A stretch of DNA of 5,125 nucleotides, taken from positions 1 through 5,125 of the forward strand of contig JAJPEO010000388.1 in the NCBI GenBank assembly GCA_021166815.1, read 5' to 3'. The notes under the pieces were generated by a model, which saw nothing but the letters and a program-made list of their open reading frames with translations, searched no databases and was not told the DNA's origin. This DNA is from Nocardioides sp. (GTDB taxonomy: Bacteria; Actinomycetota; Actinomycetes; Propionibacteriales; Nocardioidaceae). Every line of letters begins with the position of its first letter. The stretch's first letter is position 1. The position numbers and the translations under genes were made by a program. Positions 4,654 through 5,125 of the stretch are shown here, in pieces.

Positions 4654-5125
4654 ATGGACCACCACGACGCACAGCACTCCGGTGAGGAGTCCGAGGGCGG
4701 CGTCCCCGCGGGGCGTCCCGTGGGGCACGGGGGCACGCGGGTCGACATCGACGAGCGCACGGCCTGGTCCGTGGACGGGTTCGCGGGACTGGCGTTCTGC
4801 CTCGTCCTCCTGGCCCTGGGCTCCTGGCTCTTCGTGCGGGGCGCCATCTCGGCCGACGCGGGCGAGGGCGGGATCGGCCTGATCGTCACCGGCGCGGCCA
4901 TCGTGCTCGTGGGCGGCCTGCTGGCCGGGTCCCTCGTCATCGTGGCCCCCGGGCAGACCAAGGTGATGCAGTTCTTCGGCCGCTACATCGGCACCGTCCG
5001 CAAGACCGGGCTGCGCATGGTCGTGCCGCTCACGACCCGCCGCACCGTCTCGGTCCGCGTGCACAACTTCGAGACCCACGAGCTCAAGGTCAACGACGCC
5101 GACGGCAACCCGGTCAACATCGCCG
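4654..5125 (+). CDS. SPFH/Band 7 (stomatin-like) membrane protein, N-terminal part
   Basis: The first 157 residues are present and the gene runs off the window. ATG 4654 follows a good purine-rich ribosome binding site (GGGGAG, 4642-4647) at 6 nt. Residues 1-40 are a polar, His- and Glu-rich cytoplasmic-type tail. Two membrane segments follow at about 42-62 and 73-98, and then the start of an SPFH domain: VAPGQTKVMQFFGRYIGTV (97-115), the turn KTGLRMVVPLTTRR (117-130), VRVHNFETHELKVNDADGNP (134-153). This matches bacterial SPFH proteins, which assemble into large ring or cage oligomers at the membrane and organise membrane microdomains or partner proteases. The oligomerising coiled coil would lie downstream, outside the window. 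Expression is probably controlled from the palindrome cluster just upstream. The family call is secure; the cellular role is not. Confidence 0.9.
   Translation, partial: MDHHDAQHSGEESEGGVPAGRPVGHGGTRVDIDERTAWSVDGFAGLAFCLVLLALGSWLFVRGAISADAGEGGIGLIVTGAAIVLVGGLLAGSLVIVAPGQTKVMQFFGRYIGTVRKTGLRMVVPLTTRRTVSVRVHNFETHELKVNDADGNPVNIA

Noticed and set aside
3845..4882. Plus-strand open frame opposite the hydrolase and running into the SPFH gene
   Set aside because: It spans the AT-rich intergenic control region and is antisense to a hydrolase with a complete catalytic triad; no domain or start signal supports it.
1..5125. tRNA, rRNA, insertion sequence, phage or defence genes
   Set aside because: No cloverleaf or rRNA motif, terminal inverted repeats, transposase or recombinase motifs, or known defence domains were seen; nearly all sequence is accounted for by the genes listed.

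Overview
The window is about 70% G+C with almost only G or C at third codon positions. It has short or overlapping gene junctions and familiar actinobacterial families: a DUF1918 protein, a Sec-exported RTX-like Asp/Gly repeat protein with the 'TCDGKAATIV' N-terminus, and an NPVGWLL/LPDGRLP membrane sensor domain. This suggests a high-GC actinobacterium, perhaps Nocardioides-like. The genus is a guess from style, not a determination. It looks like ordinary chromosome: I see no mobile element, RNA gene or CRISPR array.

Layout. (1) Positions 1-116 hold the 3' end of an unrecognised + strand gene. (2) Positions 186-1891 hold a + strand two-gene operon: a six-helix membrane protein, then, overlapping by 4 bp, a membrane-embedded regulator with a C-terminal LuxR-type helix-turn-helix. 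The 69 bp in front contain two perfect inverted repeats. (3) Positions 1914-3450 hold a - strand two-gene operon: a 63-residue two-helix membrane protein with a perfect ribosome binding site, followed 7 nt later by a secreted RTX-like calcium-binding-repeat protein of 445 residues. It converges on the regulator operon with 22 bp between. (4) A 147-bp divergent spacer leads to a + strand DUF1918 gene (3598-3786). (5) A - strand alpha/beta hydrolase (3797-4540) converges on it. Both stop codons lie inside one short hairpin. (6) A 113-bp divergent spacer (4541-4653) contains the only AT-rich island of the window, with a perfect 10-bp palindrome and a further half-site one helical turn away. It lies in front of a + strand SPFH/Band 7 membrane protein that runs off the window end at 5125.

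How the genes fit together. The regulator operon looks like a self-contained sensing unit: a sensor-kinase-type membrane domain is joined directly to a DNA-binding domain, with no kinase or receiver, and is translationally coupled to a second membrane protein. The RTX-like operon pairs an exported repeat protein with a small membrane protein. DUF1918, hydrolase and SPFH genes appear independent of each other apart from shared intergenic control regions. I found no convincing new multi-gene system. The most notable items are the one-component membrane LuxR regulator with its coupled partner and upstream repeats, and the operator-like island before the SPFH gene.
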